From the NCBI RefSeq assembly GCF_000427885.1, contig NZ_ATYW01000010.1, positions 1-64,000 on the forward strand: a stretch of 64,000 nt of DNA, written 5' to 3'. Of this stretch, positions 62,516-64,000 are shown piece by piece. Both the position numbers and the translations under genes were made by a program. The first letter of the stretch is position 1. The number at the start of each line of letters is the position of its first letter. The DNA is from Glycomyces tenuis DSM 44171. GTDB taxonomy: Bacteria > Actinomycetota > Actinomycetes > Mycobacteriales > Micromonosporaceae. The notes beneath the pieces were generated by a model that was given only the letters and a program-made list of their open reading frames with translations, was not told the origin of the DNA and searched no databases.

Positions 62516-63813
62516 GCGGCGCCCGCCGAGCGCGGACGTTCGGCCACGCGGCTGCTCAGCGGCGGGCGGCTGCCGCGCGCCACCGACTGGCGTTCGCGAC
62601 CGTGGCGCCGGTCGAGCCCGGCCTCCAGGTCGACGTAGGCGCGGCCGCGCCGCGGCTGCGGCTCGGCGACCGGGCGCCTGGCCTGCAGGACGCGCCGGTA
62701 GACCTCTTCGTAGGCCGTGCCGAGGCCGGAGATGTCGAAGTGCTCGGCGACGCGTCTGCGGCACTGGTAGGGATCGATGCGGTCGAGGCGGCGCAGCGCG
62801 TCGGCCAGTTCGGACGGTTCATCGCAGATGTATCCCGTGCGGCCGTCGACGACGACCTCGGGGACGGCGCCGCCACGGAGTGCGACCACCGGAGTACCGC
62901 ATGCCATGGCTTCGATCATAACCATGCCGAACGGCTCTTCCCACTGCACCGGGAACAGCAGGCAGCGCGCTTCGGAGAACAGCCGCCGCTTGTCCTGGGA
63001 GTCGGCCTCGCCGAAGACGATGTCCTCGGGTGTCAAGCGCGGCTTGACCTCCCGCTCGAAGTAGTCCTTTTCGATCGCTTCGGCGCACTTGCCGGCGAGG
63101 ATCAGCGGCATCCCGACCGCGTGCGCCGCGTCCAGCGCCAGGTGCGGCGCCTTGTTGGGGTGGAACCGCCCCAGGAAGAGGCCGTACCGTCCCTTGTCGC
63201 GCCGGAACGGGAAGGTCTCGGTGCTGATCGCGTTGTGGACTCTGCCGGCCCAGTTGAGGCCCGGCGCGAGCTCGCGCTGCCGCTCCGAGATGGCAACGAG
63301 CTCGATCTCCTTGCCGATCGCCTGGTAGAAGGTGTGCAGGTCCTCGTCGACGGGGCCGTGCATGGTGACCACCGTGGGCAGACCCAGGGCCTGGTAGGCG
63401 ATCGCGTTGAGCGGCCCGGCGCCGGTGTGCTCGTGGACGACGTCCAGGCCCGGTCCGGCGGCGAGCTCGCGGATGGCATTGCGGGCCAGCGCCGCCTGGA
63501 GGATCTCGGGCATCGGCTCGCCCAGGCGCTCGGGGATCGGGCGCGGCCAGACCGAGACGAAGTCGGCCTTCGTGCCGTTCTCGCCGACGCCGATCAGCGT
63601 CACGTGGTGGCCCCGCTTGACCAGGGCGTCGGTCAGGTCGGCGACGACGGACTCGACGCCGCCGTAACCGCCGGGCGGGACCGAGAAGTACGGCGGCACC
63701 ACCATCGCCACGCGCAGCGGCCGGCCGTCGGGCTCCCCCGTCATGTGCTCGCCGGTGCCGAGCACCCCCCGTGCGCCCTCGTCGGCCGTCAGTTCGCGAA
63801 TGCCTGTGAACAC
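62512..63813 (-). CDS. GT4-family glycosyltransferase
   Basis: A 433-residue GT-B retaining transferase. The N-terminal acceptor domain starts RVAMVVPPYFSVPPGGYGGV; the nucleotide-sugar site shows GLFLGRFHPNKAPHLALDAA and the EX7E motif in EEPFGMVMIEAMACGTPVVA. A basic tail follows residue 390. GTG at 63813 has GGAGG five bases upstream; the ATG at 63744 is less well supported. It is coupled to the debranching-type gene, suggesting a shared role in an alpha-glucan or other storage oligosaccharide. Confidence 0.86.
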   Translation of the reverse strand: MFTGIRELTADEGARGVLGTGEHMTGEPDGRPLRVAMVVPPYFSVPPGGYGGVESVVADLTDALVKRGHHVTLIGVGENGTKADFVSVWPRPIPERLGEPMPEILQAALARNAIRELAAGPGLDVVHEHTGAGPLNAIAYQALGLPTVVTMHGPVDEDLHTFYQAIGKEIELVAISERQRELAPGLNWAGRVHNAISTETFPFRRDKGRYGLFLGRFHPNKAPHLALDAAHAVGMPLILAGKCAEAIEKDYFEREVKPRLTPEDIVFGEADSQDKRRLFSEARCLLFPVQWEEPFGMVMIEAMACGTPVVALRGGAVPEVVVDGRTGYICDEPSELADALRRLDRIDPYQCRRRVAEHFDISGLGTAYEEVYRRVLQARRPVAEPQPRRGRAYVDLEAGLDRRHGRERQSVARGSRPPLSSRVAERPRSAGAA

Positions 63814-64000
63814 AGCTTCCTCCCACCTCTGAGTCGTCTTGCCGCCAGGCCGCTCATGAGTGGTGTCTCCGCTCGATCGGTCCCTGAGTTGGACTGACGC
63901 CGGCCCGGCCAGCACCCATGCACACAGAGTGAGGATTTCACTACTGCGTTCGGGGCAACTCTACAACGAGGCGACGTAGATCACACTTTTTCGGGGTTTC

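Noticed and set aside
59390..62638. Very long plus-strand open frame (over 1000 codons)
   Set aside because: It is the antisense of the debranching-type glucosidase and part of the reductase in the wrong frame. Composition is Arg/Gly/Pro-rich without motifs, typical of high-GC shadow frames.

Overview
This is high-GC actinobacterial DNA. GTG and TTG starts are common, several genes look leaderless, and the order moxR, DUF58, VWA, fabG, fabI/inhA, hemH, nfeD, SPFH matches the block around inhA in mycobacteria. The saprophytic carbohydrate genes and the phosphonate operon would fit a soil or plant-associated member such as Glycomycetaceae. That placement is inference; no rRNA is present.

1-14,000 is an arabinan/galactan (pectin side-chain) utilisation locus. 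It holds a divergent GH2 beta-galactosidase (cut by the window edge), a GH43-CBM42 arabinofuranosidase, a GH93-like exo-arabinanase with CBM13, a LacI regulator, a two-permease plus lipoprotein sugar importer without its own ATPase, a GH43 endo-arabinanase-like enzyme with CBM13, a GH5-CBM13 enzyme and a ROK regulator. Two promoters carry the same 14-bp palindrome TGACTGCGCAGTCA at the same spacing from their -10 boxes, so the LacI protein probably controls both. A CBM2-GH5 cellulase (14,059-15,486) faces this locus.

15,676-27,192 is the most notable part: thirteen tightly coupled, mostly overlapping minus-strand genes forming a phosphonate biosynthetic operon. PEP mutase and a split phosphonopyruvate decarboxylase would give phosphonoacetaldehyde. 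A class V aminotransferase and a DRE-TIM aldolase give two possible fates for it (2-aminoethylphosphonate, or a C5 phosphono amino acid as in rhizocticin-type pathways). An HPr-kinase-like P-loop protein, a YjbQ-family protein, a glutaredoxin-like protein and a metallophosphoesterase have no obvious precedent together. Three ATP-grasp enzymes would build a phosphonopeptide, and an MFS pump would export it. A small LuxR-type regulator (27,848) and repeated operator-like sites lie upstream.

28,100-41,850 is an accessory region: a small secreted protein, a copper-resistance cluster (oxidoreductase, CopZ, secreted copper-associated protein, CopA, YHS protein, DHA2 MFS pump) with CsoR-type boxes at two promoters, and many decayed genes (TetR, AraC, cation-efflux and transposase remnants, a truncated ISL3 transposase). 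A tRNA-Leu (GAG) closes it.

41,900-64,000 is mostly conserved chromosome: an APH-type kinase, a C45-like acyltransferase, a SpoU methyltransferase, SPFH/NfeD, hemH, fabI, fabG, VWA/DUF58/MoxR, an alpha/beta hydrolase, PH-domain membrane proteins, hisE-hisG, a GH12 glucanase, a TetR regulator with an extra zinc ribbon divergent from an NmrA-type reductase, and a GT4 glycosyltransferase coupled to a debranching-type glucosidase.
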